Positions 9,467 to 18,887 of a stretch of DNA of 64,000 nucleotides are shown one piece after another (position 1 is the first letter of the stretch; each line of letters starts with the position of its first letter). Origin of the DNA: Exilibacterium tricleocarpae (GTDB taxonomy: Bacteria > Pseudomonadota > Gammaproteobacteria > Pseudomonadales > Cellvibrionaceae). The position numbers and the translations under genes are program-made. The stretch covers positions 372,001 through 436,000 of the forward strand of contig NZ_ML660089.1 of NCBI RefSeq assembly GCF_007004655.1. The letters run 5' to 3'. The notes beneath the pieces are model-generated. The model was not told the DNA's origin, did no database searches, and saw nothing but the letters and a program-made list of their open reading frames with translations.

Positions 9467-9715
9467 TTATTTATCCTCCAAGTACTTCAGCACTGAGGCT
9501 ATTGCCGGTTTGCGCTTTTTGATAGTGGCCTTCGCTTCACCGGCGCCTGTAGATTCAAAGGACAGCTTTTCGACAGCCTCTACTGGCACGAAATAGCCAA
9601 CCACCCGATTTCGATTGAGCACGGCAACCGGCTCGCCTCCTGCACTGTCGATCACTTTGCTGGGATCGCGAAATTCTGTAATGGATGCGGTTTTATTGGT
9701 CAGTAAACTCTGCAT
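9467..9715 (-). CDS. phd: Phd/YefM-family antitoxin
   Basis: An 82-residue protein with the Phd/YefM fold. The N-terminal segment SITEFRDPSKVIDSAGGEPVAVLNR is recognisable: a DNA-binding half, then the conserved turn before VLNRNRVVGYFVP. The lysine-rich, low-order C-terminal tail (TIKKRKPAIASVLKYLE) would bind and block Doc. It lies first in the operon, as in most phd-doc loci, and probably autorepresses it. The start is ATG 9715. Confidence 0.85.
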   Translation of the reverse strand: MQSLLTNKTASITEFRDPSKVIDSAGGEPVAVLNRNRVVGYFVPVEAVEKLSFESTGAGEAKATIKKRKPAIASVLKYLEDK

Positions 9716-10138
9716 GGGGTGTGTTACCTGGGTTAGGGGTCATAATTTGAGATGAATATAGCATTTAAATGTATATTTGACTATGTGCTTAAATGAAGAA
9801 AAAATTCATGCCTCCAGCCCTTGATGAGACGCACTTTCAGGTTGTGGTATTGGAGTTGCGTATTCCGGCGAAGATGAACACCCATTCCGGAAAAATCGGC
9901 AAAGTGTTCACCATGGGCCGGAATGCGTGTTCACGTTGAGTCGGAGTGGGTGTTCACGTTGCGCCGGAATAGCTGTTCGGCTTCGGCCGGAATATGCAGG
10001 AGTGTGTGGACCATATGACCAGGCGTTGACAGGCAGTCTTTTACTGTGGACCCGGGGTTGCTCACTGGCGTAGTTGCCCATGATACCGGCCAGAGCCCAT
10101 AAGAAGTCCGTTATTTTTACTGTTGTGCAATAGTAGAG
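9716..10138. other. Gene-free stretch between phd and integrase
   Basis: A 423-base gap between two minus-strand genes. The first 60 bases should hold the phd-doc promoter and operator. The centre carries the 23-bp repeats described separately. The remaining part, up to the integrase stop at 10139, shows no gene. Confidence 0.4.
9872..9993. repeat. Four tandem ~23-bp repeats plus one inverted copy
   Basis: Units begin at 9904, 9927, 9950 and 9973, a regular 23-base step, with consensus TGTTCAC-n6-8-CCGGAAT. Examples are GTGTTCACGTTGCGCCGGAA and CTGTTCGGCTTCGGCCGGAA. An inverted copy (TGAACACCCATTCCGG) lies at about 9874-9890. There are no spacers, so this is not a CRISPR. Multiple short repeats of this kind are known at the ends of IS21-family elements as transposase binding sites. 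No transposase gene remains, so a leftover IS end is inference. Confidence 0.55.
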
Positions 10139-11374
10139 TTACCCTTTTTCGTTCAACAACGACTGTATAGCACCAGGAATCCCAGCATCGTCCCAGTCAA
10201 TACAGCCAGGAGAGATTTGGGCCAGATCCAGCCCCGCGTGCACGGTAACGGGCCGCGCTTTTTCATGTCCCTTGACATAGCTATCTGTCGTCGCCTGTTT
10301 GGCATGCCCGGCCAGTGCCATTATGTACTCGATTGAGTAACCCGCCTTAAAGTACAGCAAAATACCCAGCGCCCGAATGTCGTGAAAGGTTGGCCGTTCA
10401 GCTTTATTGACAATGTAATCATAGGCGCCGGACTTATCGCGGTATTTAGTGAACTGCCTGGAAAGATAAGCTGGGAGTACTGCGCAAGGGTGCGGTTTGC
10501 TCGCCAATTGGGACTGGCGCTGCCTTTGCGGTCGGTAATGAATCAGGTAGGGGCAGGACACACCACTGTCCAGGCATTCGCTGATGGCCTGCCAAAGTGT
10601 GCCGGTGGCCGAGATTTCGATATAAACAGGCCTCTTATAGCGCCTGGTCTTTTGTTGCAGAATTTCAATAGTCTGCTTTTCTTTAGAAATCTGTTTCCTG
10701 CAATCAATTTCGACCAGATCGGTGCGCCGCTGCAGGGAATAGAGCGCCACGTTAATTGCTCTTTGCAACCATGTGGGGCTTGCTGCTCGCACCGCCATAA
10801 GCCCCTCGAGGGTATGACGCCGACGTCTTCTGTCTTCCGGTTCTCTGGTTTCCAACTCGGCTGCCGGATTGTGTTTGATCCAACCCTTGTTAACAGCATA
10901 CCGAAACAGGTCGCGCAGTAACGGGCCGTGTTTAGCCTGGACGTGCCCGGTTTTCCCTTCGAGAAACTCAGCCAGGTCGAGAGTCTCGATACTTTGTATA
11001 TCCCTATTGATCCAGGTTTGCTTGTATTCTTCCAATTTGTACCGCTTTTCTTCAGTTGTGCGAGCGGAGATTTTTCCCCTGCGGTGTTTTTCCGCGATAC
11101 GATCCGTGTAGAACTTATCGATAACTGTTGCCAAGAGTGGATTTTTCCTTGAACCAGGCGTTTTCAGAGGGAATGCTTCTTGGTTGTACCGTCCGATAAA
11201 CTGTTGGTCCAATTTGCTGGCAGCCTTTGAGGCCTCCTGGCGATCGGTGCCCAAAGGTATTCTCTCGCCGGTTGGTAATAGGTAGTAATAGGCGGTGTTG
11301 CTGGTGCCACTTTCGGACTGAATGGTTTGTATGTTGACTGACAAATCCTTGTCCGGCGGATGTTGTTTTGACAT
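10139..11374 (-). CDS. Tyrosine-type site-specific recombinase (integrase)
   Basis: A 411-residue integrase. The N-terminal part has an arm-binding-like region and a helical core-binding domain (about 95-190). The C-terminal catalytic domain has the first Arg in SLQRRTDLVEI and the HxxR box in TFHDIRALGILL. The second His follows in LAGHAKQATTDSYV, and the nucleophile is the Tyr of that segment. The basic residues in KTRRYKRPVYIEI fit the strand 2-3 lysine region. It appears complete. It lies about 1.1 kb past tRNA-Val with phd-doc between, consistent with a tRNA-targeting element that has lost most of its cargo. Start ATG 11374. Confidence 0.85.
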   Translation of the reverse strand: MSKQHPPDKDLSVNIQTIQSESGTSNTAYYYLLPTGERIPLGTDRQEASKAASKLDQQFIGRYNQEAFPLKTPGSRKNPLLATVIDKFYTDRIAEKHRRGKISARTTEEKRYKLEEYKQTWINRDIQSIETLDLAEFLEGKTGHVQAKHGPLLRDLFRYAVNKGWIKHNPAAELETREPEDRRRRRHTLEGLMAVRAASPTWLQRAINVALYSLQRRTDLVEIDCRKQISKEKQTIEILQQKTRRYKRPVYIEISATGTLWQAISECLDSGVSCPYLIHYRPQRQRQSQLASKPHPCAVLPAYLSRQFTKYRDKSGAYDYIVNKAERPTFHDIRALGILLYFKAGYSIEYIMALAGHAKQATTDSYVKGHEKARPVTVHAGLDLAQISPGCIDWDDAGIPGAIQSLLNEKG

Positions 11375-11592
11375 GCAGGGTAGTTGTCCTTAACTACGAT
11401 GACTTTGGGCTTGGTGCCCCTCGATGATTTCCTACTAAACCATTGGTTTGAAACGAGTTTAAGTCCGTTGCTGCTCCAAGTCTAGCCACTGCCACACACT
11501 CAGTCTATAATCCGGCCCCTTTGGAACTGACGCAATACACCCCAATCACGTGACCTTTCGTAGGGGTCACCACTGAAAATTAAGGAACACCC

Positions 11593-13527
11593 ATGCCTGT
11601 AATCTCGCTCCCCGATGGTTCTCAACGCATTTTCGACCACCCTGTTTCCGTCCTCGATGTCGCGGCCGACATAGGCCCCGGGCTTGCCAAAGCGGCCCTG
11701 GCCGGCGTCGTTGATGGCAAAGAAGTCGATGCCTCCTATACGATCGAACAAGACGCCCAGTTAGCCATCCTGACCGATAAATCCCCCGAGGGTATCGAGG
11801 TCATACGCCACTCCACTGCCCATTTGCTGGCCCAGGCCGTCAAGCAACTGTTTCCCGATGCCCAGGTGACTATAGGCCCTACCATCGAGGATGGGTTTTA
11901 CTATGATTTTGCCTACGAGCGACCCTTTACCCAGGAAGACTTGACGGCTATTGAAAAGAAAATGGAGGTGCTGGCCAGGGCCGACTATCCGGTAACCCGG
12001 CGGGTGCTGTCGCGGGACGATGCCGCCGCCTATTTCCGGGGTATCGGCGAGGCGTACAAGGCGGAAATCATAGAGAGTATCCCCGCCGATGAAGAGCTCT
12101 CTCTCTACAAGCAGGGGGACTTTGAAGACCTCTGCCGCGGCCCCCATGTGCCCTCTACCGGCAAGCTGAAGTTTTTCAAACTGATGAAGGTGGCCGGCGC
12201 CTACTGGCGCGGCGATGCCCGCAACGAAATGCTGCAGCGTATATACGGCACCGCCTGGGCCAGCAAGAAAGACCTAAAAGCCTACCTACATCGCCTCGAA
12301 GAGGCGGAAAAGCGCGATCATCGCAAACTGGGCAAGAAATTCGACCTGTTCCACCTGCAGGACGAAGCCCCGGGCATGATCTTCTGGCATCCCAAAGGCT
12401 GGACGATTTACAAGACGATCGAAACCTACATGCGCCGCCAGCAGGAACTGCACGGCTACCAGGAGATTCGCACACCCCAGGTGGTCGATTTGAGCCTTTG
12501 GGAGCGGTCCGGCCACGCCGACAAGTTCGGCGACGATATGTTTATGCTGGATGCCGACGGGCGAACCTTCGCCGTCAAACCCATGAACTGCCCCTGCCAT
12601 GTGCAGGTGTTCAACCAGGGCCTGCGCAGCTATCGCGATCTGCCCCTGCGGCTGGCGGAGTTCGGTTCTTGTCACCGCAATGAGCCCTCGGGTTCGCTGC
12701 ACGGCATTATGCGCGTGCGCGGCTTTGTCCAGGATGATGCCCATATCTTCTGCACCGAAGAGCAGATTCAGTCGGAAGTGGCCGCCTTTATCGATTTTCT
12801 CCACCAGGTCTATCGCGATTTCGGTTTTGAGGGGCTGATTTACAAGCTGTCGACCCGACCGGAACAGCGGGTCGGCTCCGACCAGGACTGGGATCGCGCG
12901 GAGCAGGCGCTGGCCGATGCGCTAAATGCCAAAGACCTGCCCTGGGATGAGCTGCCGGGAGAGGGAGCCTTCTACGGACCTAAAGTCGAGTTCTCGCTCA
13001 AGGATTGCCTTGGTCGGGTCTGGCAGTGCGGCACTATCCAGGTGGATTTCTCCATGCCCGGCCGCCTCGATGCACAGTATGTCGCCGAGGACGGGTCTCG
13101 GCAGGTGCCGGTGATGCTGCACCGCGCTATCCTGGGCTCATTTGAACGTTTTATCGGTATTCTGACAGAGCAATATGAGGGGGCCTTTCCCACCTGGCTG
13201 GCACCGCAACAGGCCGTAGTCATGAATATCACCGACAACCAGGCTGAATACGCCCGCAGTGTGGAAAAAACATTGGTAAACAAAGGCTTCCGGGCGATTG
13301 CTGATGTCAGAAATGAAAAGGTCGGCTTCAAGATTCGCGAGCACACCTTACAGAAACTTCCCTACCTGTTGGTGGTAGGCGACAAGGAGCTGGACAGCGG
13401 CACAGTGTCGGTCAGGAGTCTCTCCGGTGACAACCTGGGTTCAATGTCCGTTGACGCCTTCGCTCAGCATTTAGCGGCCGAGGTGGAGCAGAAGCGGGCA
13501 GTGCCCTATGATCCGAAAGGGTCTTGA
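11593..13527 (+). CDS. thrS: Threonyl-tRNA synthetase
   Basis: This 644-residue enzyme charges tRNA-Thr in the cytoplasm. The order is: N-terminal TGS domain (about 1-61), the editing domain with [11 protein letters not shown] near residue 75, the class II catalytic core and the C-terminal anticodon-binding domain. The core contains the zinc ligand Cys in [10 protein letters not shown], motif 2 around [20 protein letters not shown], and [14 protein letters not shown]. The anticodon-binding domain includes [17 protein letters not shown]. The length is normal for the family. It heads the conserved thrS-infC-rpmI-rplT-pheS block. A short decayed copy of the anticodon-binding domain lies about 700 bases downstream. 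Confidence 0.97.
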   Translation: MPVISLPDGSQRIFDHPVSVLDVAADIGPGLAKAALAGVVDGKEVDASYTIEQDAQLAILTDKSPEGIEVIRHSTAHLLAQAVKQLFPDAQVTIGPTIEDGFYYDFAYERPFTQEDLTAIEKKMEVLARADYPVTRRVLSRDDAAAYFRGIGEAYKAEIIESIPADEELSLYKQGDFEDLCRGPHVPSTGKLKFFKLMKVAGAYWRGDARNEMLQRIYGTAWASKKDLKAYLHRLEEAEKRDHRKLGKKFDLFHLQDEAPGMIFWHPKGWTIYKTIETYMRRQQELHGYQEIRTPQVVDLSLWERSGHADKFGDDMFMLDADGRTFAVKPMNCPCHVQVFNQGLRSYRDLPLRLAEFGSCHRNEPSGSLHGIMRVRGFVQDDAHIFCTEEQIQSEVAAFIDFLHQVYRDFGFEGLIYKLSTRPEQRVGSDQDWDRAEQALADALNAKDLPWDELPGEGAFYGPKVEFSLKDCLGRVWQCGTIQVDFSMPGRLDAQYVAEDGSRQVPVMLHRAILGSFERFIGILTEQYEGAFPTWLAPQQAVVMNITDNQAEYARSVEKTLVNKGFRAIADVRNEKVGFKIREHTLQKLPYLLVVGDKELDSGTVSVRSLSGDNLGSMSVDAFAQHLAAEVEQKRAVPYDPKGS

Positions 13528-13647
13528 GCGATTGGTCGCGGAGAACGATGGTTTAAATAGCCTGTGATCCGTTGGCCGCGGGCGAATCGGTCCTTTAAAT
13601 AGCGGCCCAAGGCAAGAAATAACGACCCCAGGCAAGGAAGCCAAATC

Positions 13648-13875
13648 ATGTCCAAGTCTGATAGACTTAAGGCCGAAATTGCGTTCCACGAAAAAATGTT
13701 TTTCGCAGCCCTGGCAGTCTTCGTTGCTTTGATAGCCTGGGCAGTCGAGAACTATCAGGCAGTTAACGGGTGGATTTTGGCCACGGCGGCCGCGGGATCG
13801 ACACTGGCGATTGGTTTCGGGCTTTGGAACTATCGGCAAATCCAGGCTTTGTTGAAGGAGTTGAGCGATGCTTAA
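13648..13875 (+). CDS. Small membrane protein, unknown function
   Basis: A 75-residue protein with two hydrophobic stretches (about 16-33 and 41-59) separated by VENYQAVNG. It starts KSDRLKAEIAFHEKMFF and ends in a charged QIQALLKELSDA. I do not recognise a family. AAGGAAG lies upstream of ATG 13648. The next small membrane ORF overlaps its end by 8 bases, which argues that both are translated as a pair. Confidence 0.6.
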   Translation: MSKSDRLKAEIAFHEKMFFAALAVFVALIAWAVENYQAVNGWILATAAAGSTLAIGFGLWNYRQIQALLKELSDA

Positions 13876-13987
13876 TGCAGCGTTGTTAGGCGTTATGTTA
13901 ATTAGCTTTCTAGGGTTTATGGGCTTTCTGGCTTACGATGCCTACAAATCCTATCAAAAGACCTTATCACGGCAGAAGCACCAATAG
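13868..13987 (+). CDS. Very small single-helix membrane protein (39 aa)
   Basis: An open frame from ATG 13868 to TAG 13987 encoding 39 residues: one hydrophobic helix (LLGVMLISFLGFMGFLAY) and a basic tail (SYQKTLSRQKHQ). The start overlaps the preceding small gene's end, and TTGAGCG gives only a weak ribosome site, so translation is probably coupled. The function is unknown. The overlap and clear transmembrane profile support a real gene, but the short length limits confidence. Confidence 0.45.
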   Translation: MLNAALLGVMLISFLGFMGFLAYDAYKSYQKTLSRQKHQ

Positions 13988-14208
13988 AATTGGTTTATTG
14001 TTGGCGTTGATCTGCTAACTGCCCGCTGACCTGGCGGCGCCCTGCCCAGATTTAATCCCGGCACTCACCTCGAGAACTAATCAGCCGATGTTCGAGTACC
14101 TTGTCATGTGAACACACCTCCCGCCCCGCAAGGCGCATTTTGCGCCAATAATTTCAGTGTGACTCCGAATCTTTCATCCCACAGGCTCCCCTATTTGAAC
14201 AAAATAGG

Positions 14209-14307
14209 CGGAATATAGAAGATTCCTTAAGAAACAAGGGCTTCGCAGCCACATCTGACTTGAGAAACGCACAAATCGCCTATAAAATCCGCGGTCACAT
14301 TACTGAA
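14209..14307 (+). pseudogene. Decayed fragment of threonyl-tRNA synthetase anticodon-binding domain
   Basis: Translated in the frame of GAA 14218, this stretch reads EDSLRNKGFAATSDLRN followed by AQIAYKIRGHITE. It lines up without gaps with the thrS segment [17 protein letters not shown] / [13 protein letters not shown] (about half identical). It has no start codon, and similarity stops on both sides. Outside the core match the frame runs on to a TAA at about 14370 with unrelated residues. This looks like a relic of a partial thrS duplication left in the leader of infC. The alternative is a leader-encoded mimic, which I consider less likely. Confidence 0.6.
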
Positions 14308-14402
14308 TGGCTCGCTGTTGGACGGCCCCCGCGCAAACTGGCCGCCGGACCGACGAAAAACAAGCCATAACTCAGGACCAGCCGCTTTACCCCGGGGCAT
14401 CG

Positions 14403-14426
14403 ACAGCTCTGGGGCTGTGGCTTTTT
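14403..14426 (+). terminator. Terminator-like hairpin in the infC leader
   Basis: ACAGC (14403-14407) and GCTGT (14414-14418) can pair around a 6-base loop, followed by GG-C and five T residues at 14422-14426. A second GC-rich stem, CCCCG/CGGGG (14427-14441) followed by CTTTTG, sits directly after it. Between small upstream genes and infC these could end upstream transcription or attenuate infC. No folding energy was computed. Confidence 0.4.
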
Positions 14427-14529
14427 CCCCGTGGATCGGGGCTTTTGTGGTTGAGAGTAGCGCGTCGGGTCATCCATTGATAAGAACCCGGGCGTATAAC
14501 AGGCGGTATAGCCGAGACAGGAGACAACA

Positions 14530-15072
14530 ATTATCAAACGAGATAATGCGAAAGGGCGGTCTAAAAAGGCCCGGATTAACGACCAAATTGAGGCCGCACA
14601 GGTACGGCTGATCGATGCCGAAGGCCAACAGGCCGGTATCGTACCACTGGAAGAGGCCTTGCAGGTGGCCCAGGCCGCCGGACTGGATTTGGTGGAAATC
14701 GCCCCGGACAGCGACCCGATCGTCTGTAAAGTCATGGATTACGGCAAGCATTTGTTTGATATAAAGAAAACGCGAGCGGCTTCGAAGAAGAAGCAAAAGC
14801 AGCAACAGGTAAAAGAAATGAAGTTTCGCCCAGGGACGGAAGTGGGAGATTATCAGGTCAAACTGCGCAACCTGATACGTTTCCTAGAGCACGGGGACAA
14901 GGCCAAGGTATCGCTCAGATATCGCGGCCGCGAAATGGCCCACCAGGAACTGGGAATGGAGATGATGCAACGCATCGAACACGACCTGGAGGAATTGGGC
15001 ACCGTTGAGCAGCGACCGAAAATGGAAGGCCGACAGCTGATCATGGTGATTGCCCCGAAAAAGAAAAAGTAA
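14530..15072 (+). CDS. infC: Translation initiation factor IF-3
   Basis: IF-3 binds the 30S subunit and proofreads start codon-initiator tRNA pairing. I place the start at ATT 14530, giving 180 residues. The N-terminal domain begins [20 protein letters not shown] and carries [20 protein letters not shown]. The C-terminal domain has [19 protein letters not shown] and ends in the basic PKKKK. The AGGAG at 14519-14523 is 6 bases before ATT. The first ATG in frame (14659) would remove the conserved N-terminal domain. A rare AUU start is the known autoregulatory device of infC: IF-3 discriminates against its own start codon. Confidence 0.95.
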   Translation: MIKRDNAKGRSKKARINDQIEAAQVRLIDAEGQQAGIVPLEEALQVAQAAGLDLVEIAPDSDPIVCKVMDYGKHLFDIKKTRAASKKKQKQQQVKEMKFRPGTEVGDYQVKLRNLIRFLEHGDKAKVSLRYRGREMAHQELGMEMMQRIEHDLEELGTVEQRPKMEGRQLIMVIAPKKKK

Positions 15073-15147
15073 CCGGGCTTTTAGCTGCCTCTTTACTTTG
15101 TTTATTCACTTAGAAGCCAAAAGGCTTCCAAATGCGGAGTTTTTCTC

Positions 15148-15342
15148 ATGCCAAAAGCTAAAATACATAGTGGCGCTGCCAAGCGCTTCAAGAAAACCGG
15201 TGCCGGTTACAAGCACAAGCACGCTTTTAAAAGCCATATCCTCACGAAGATGACCACCAAGCGCAAGCGTCAGTTGCGTGGTACCAGCGTAATTAACGCT
15301 GCGGACAAGCCATTGGTGGAGCGTATGCTGCGGGCCAAATAA
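15148..15342 (+). CDS. rpmI: 50S ribosomal protein L35
   Basis: A 64-residue basic protein beginning [19 protein letters not shown] and ending [20 protein letters not shown] ([16 protein letters not shown] here), which is the L35 sequence pattern and normal length. It lies between infC and rplT as in nearly all bacteria, and the three are expected to be cotranscribed and repressed by L20. GGAG upstream of ATG 15148 is the ribosome site. Confidence 0.97.
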   Translation: MPKAKIHSGAAKRFKKTGAGYKHKHAFKSHILTKMTTKRKRQLRGTSVINAADKPLVERMLRAK

Positions 15343-15425
15343 CGGCCGTTTCCATTCGTTAGTTTTTTTCGTTTCGTATGATTATGCAGACTCCAGCCGG
15401 AGCCTGCCAGCAAGAGGATTGAATT

Positions 15426-15791
15426 ATGGCCCGTGTAAAACGTGGTGTAGAGGCGCGCCGTCGTCACAAGAAGGTTTTGAAAGCAGCCAAAGGCTATTAC
15501 GGCGCGCGCTCGCGCGTCTTCCGCGTCGCCAAGCAGGCGGTGATCAAAGCCGGTCAGTACGCCTATCGTGATCGTCGCGTCAAGAAGCGCAACTTCCGCG
15601 CTCTGTGGATTACCCGCATCAACGCGCAGTCGCGAGCCCTGGGCATGACCTACAGTCAGTTGATCGCCGGTCTGAAAAAGGCCGAAATCGGTCTGGACCG
15701 CCGCGTCCTGGCCGACCTGGCGGTACACGACAAGGTGGCTTTTGCGGCTGTGGTTGATAAGGCTAAAGCAGCCCTGGCTCCCGCCGCTTAG
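15426..15791 (+). CDS. rplT: 50S ribosomal protein L20
   Basis: A 121-residue protein with the L20 pattern [18 protein letters not shown], the central [20 protein letters not shown] and [20 protein letters not shown]. It is a few residues longer than the usual 117-119 because of an Ala-rich end. L20 is needed for 50S assembly and, in related bacteria, represses the rpmI-rplT part of the operon. GAGGATTGAATT precedes ATG 15426. Confidence 0.97.
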   Translation: MARVKRGVEARRRHKKVLKAAKGYYGARSRVFRVAKQAVIKAGQYAYRDRRVKKRNFRALWITRINAQSRALGMTYSQLIAGLKKAEIGLDRRVLADLAVHDKVAFAAVVDKAKAALAPAA

Positions 15792-15823
15792 GCTTAGGAG
15801 CCGGTCGCCCAGACTGCAATTAT

Positions 15824-15905
15824 CCCGCTTTGTGTTATCGTTGTTTGTCACCAAAGCGGGTACGATAGGAAGGGGAGGGGACTGCTGAGTTCTCTTCCCT
15901 TTTTT
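15824..15905 (+). promoter_or_regulatory. Leader hairpins before pheS, possible attenuator
   Basis: The 198-base gap before pheS contains a perfect 9-bp stem CCCGCTTTG (15824-15832) / CAAAGCGGG (15852-15860). It is followed by a purine-rich AAGGGGAGGGG that can pair imperfectly with CTCTTCCC, ending at a run of T (15900-15905). The second structure resembles a terminator. Phe-rich leader peptides control pheST in some enterobacteria, but I see no such peptide here, so attenuation is only a possibility. Confidence 0.35.
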
Positions 15906-15989
15906 CATAAAGCTTACAGATCACAGTGTATACAGCGCTGACCGCCACTCGAAGCGATAACAGGCCGTCAGTTTGTGCGGAGACCGTGA

Positions 15990-17042
<1,053 letters not shown>

Positions 17043-17452
17043 GCTGGTCGGGCTTTCAACGCCAGTCGTCGAAACCAAAGGCTGGCGCGAAAGAGGCTCG
17101 CTTTAGGGGGCCTGGCTGATGCTTGGAAGAGGGATTGTGCCACTTGATCGGCCCGGCTCTGCGAGGGGCTTTCAGAAACACGTCGTAAACCCTTCCCTGG
17201 GGACTTCTCGACAGCATCCCTGCTGTCGAGAGTTTCTGAAAGCCCCTCGCAGAGCCGGGCCTACCCTCGGCACATTTAATAAGCTCACTCTTAGGTGCCA
17301 ACCGCGGGGGCTTTAAGGACGTTGCTTGCGACTGGTATTTTTTTGTGGGAATTTCTGTTTCCGAGGGCCTTTGTCTGCAGGAACTCTTGTATTCGGTAGC
17401 TGCAGCTCCACGGCGTCGTTTTTTGGGATTATCTTTTTTTAGGAATATGTAG
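17043..17452. other. Gap between pheS and ugd holding a palindromic element
   Basis: About 410 bases without a gene. It is dominated by the 110-base palindromic element at 17151-17260. The rest (17261-17452) becomes T-rich toward ugd and ends with an AGGAATATGTAG stretch just before ATG 17453. The gap probably contains the ugd promoter. Confidence 0.45.
17151..17260. repeat. Perfect 29-bp inverted repeat with a nested hairpin
   Basis: The arm 17151-17179 (GCCCGGCTCTGCGAGGGGCT then TTCAGAAAC) is matched base for base by its reverse complement at 17232-17260, with 52 bases between. Inside, CTCGACAGCA (17207-17216) and TGCTGTCGAG (17221-17230) form a second perfect 10-bp stem around TCCC. Transcribed, it would fold into a long branched hairpin. 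The perfect symmetry suggests a recent or maintained mobile palindromic unit (REP/MITE-like) or a strong bidirectional terminator. No transposase lies nearby. Confidence 0.75.
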
Positions 17453-18778
17453 ATGAAAATTGCCATTTTTGGAACCGGATATGTAGGCTTGGTAACCGGC
17501 GCCTGCCTGGCGCAGGTGGGACATAATGTCTGCTGTGTGGATGTCGATAAAGACAAAGTCGCCAGTCTCCGCGCCGGCGTTATTCCTATCTACGAACCGG
17601 GCCTCAAGGATGTCGTCGAGCATGCTGTCGCCGAGGGCCGGCTTTCATTTACCACCGATGCCCGGGAGGCTGTCGACCACGGCGAGGTCATTTTTATCGC
17701 CGTGGGAACGCCGCCGGATGAAGACGGCTCAGCGGACTTGCGCTATGTGCTCGCAGTCGGCAAAACCGTTGCCGAACATATGCAGGATTATCGGCTGGTT
17801 GTCACTAAATCGACCGTACCCGTGGGTACGGCAGATAAGGTGAAAAGCGCGATGACAGAGGTACTCGAGGCGCGTGCCGCCACTATAGCCTTCGATGTCG
17901 CTTCCAACCCCGAGTTTCTAAAAGAGGGCGCGGCTGTCAGTGACTTTATGAAACCCGACCGTATCGTTGTCGGCACGGATTCGCCACGGGTCGAGAAGCT
18001 GATGCGGGAACTCTATGCCCCGTTCAACCGCAACCACGACAAGCTGATTTTTACCGACGTGCGCTCCTCCGAGTTGACGAAATACGCCGCCAATGCGCTG
18101 CTTGCCACCAAAATCAGTTTTATGAACGAGTTGGCCAATATTGCTGAAAAGGTGGGGGCCGATATCGAGCAGGTGCGTCAGGGCATAGGTTCCGACCCGC
18201 GTATTGGCTACCATTTTATTTACCCCGGTTGTGGTTACGGCGGTTCCTGTTTTCCGAAAGATGTAAAAGCACTGGTTAAGACTGCGGAGGACCTCAGCTA
18301 CGCGCCGCAACTGCTGTCCGCTGTTGATGCCGTCAACGACCGCCAGAAAGAGCGCCTCTTTCAAAAACTTAGGATCCGCTTCGGGGATGACCTCACGGGC
18401 AAAACCATCGCCCTGTGGGGATTGGCTTTCAAACCCAACACCGACGATATGCGCGAAGCGCCCAGTCGCACCCTGATGGAGGCGCTGTGGGCGGCCGGCG
18501 CCAAGGTGCGCGCCTTTGATCCCGAAGCGCTGCACGAAGCCGAGCGGCTCTACGGCGACCGCGACGATCTGCAGCTTTGCAGCAGCGCGTTTGAAGTGCT
18601 TGACGGTGCCGACGCCCTGGTGATCTGCACCGAGTGGCAGCAGTTCCGCTCACCGGACTTTGCGGAAATCAAACAGCGTTTGACCCATGCCGTGATCGTC
18701 GATGGCCGCAACCTTTACGATCCGGCGTTGATGGCGGAAAAGGGCATTGAGTATTTTTCCATCGGCCGGGGGCGGTGA
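17453..18778 (+). CDS. ugd: UDP-glucose 6-dehydrogenase
   Basis: This 441-residue enzyme oxidises UDP-glucose to UDP-glucuronate with two NAD+. The NAD motif is [20 protein letters not shown] at residues 4-23. [15 protein letters not shown] and [20 protein letters not shown] bracket the substrate site; the catalytic Cys is in [12 protein letters not shown]. The C-terminal domain contains [18 protein letters not shown]. It supplies a sugar precursor for exopolysaccharide or LPS, which links it by function to the glycan genes at the window start rather than to its pheS/pheT neighbours. Confidence 0.96.
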   Translation: MKIAIFGTGYVGLVTGACLAQVGHNVCCVDVDKDKVASLRAGVIPIYEPGLKDVVEHAVAEGRLSFTTDAREAVDHGEVIFIAVGTPPDEDGSADLRYVLAVGKTVAEHMQDYRLVVTKSTVPVGTADKVKSAMTEVLEARAATIAFDVASNPEFLKEGAAVSDFMKPDRIVVGTDSPRVEKLMRELYAPFNRNHDKLIFTDVRSSELTKYAANALLATKISFMNELANIAEKVGADIEQVRQGIGSDPRIGYHFIYPGCGYGGSCFPKDVKALVKTAEDLSYAPQLLSAVDAVNDRQKERLFQKLRIRFGDDLTGKTIALWGLAFKPNTDDMREAPSRTLMEALWAAGAKVRAFDPEALHEAERLYGDRDDLQLCSSAFEVLDGADALVICTEWQQFRSPDFAEIKQRLTHAVIVDGRNLYDPALMAEKGIEYFSIGRGR

Positions 18779-18887
18779 GTCTCCGGTGCTGTGTGAGCCC
18801 GGCTTGGTGAATCGATAGCGGTGAACCGATAGTGATGGGCCGACGATGGTGAACTGAACCCAGTGACAAAACAATTCGAGACAGCTT

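Noticed and set aside
9904..9993. CRISPR array
   Set aside because: Units are tandem and 23 bases long with no unique spacers, and no cas gene is nearby.
8964..11400. Intact prophage or integrative island at tRNA-Val
   Set aside because: Only integrase and phd-doc are left, and I could not find a duplicated tRNA 3' end, so an intact element is not supported.
12176..12804. Long antisense frames in thrS (and similar ones in pheS, pheT, rplT)
   Set aside because: Expected in GC-rich coding DNA. The sense proteins are unmistakable and the antisense products have no features.
13988..14402. Small RNA gene in the infC leader
   Set aside because: Hairpins are present but are as well explained by termination or attenuation. 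No independent promoter is visible.
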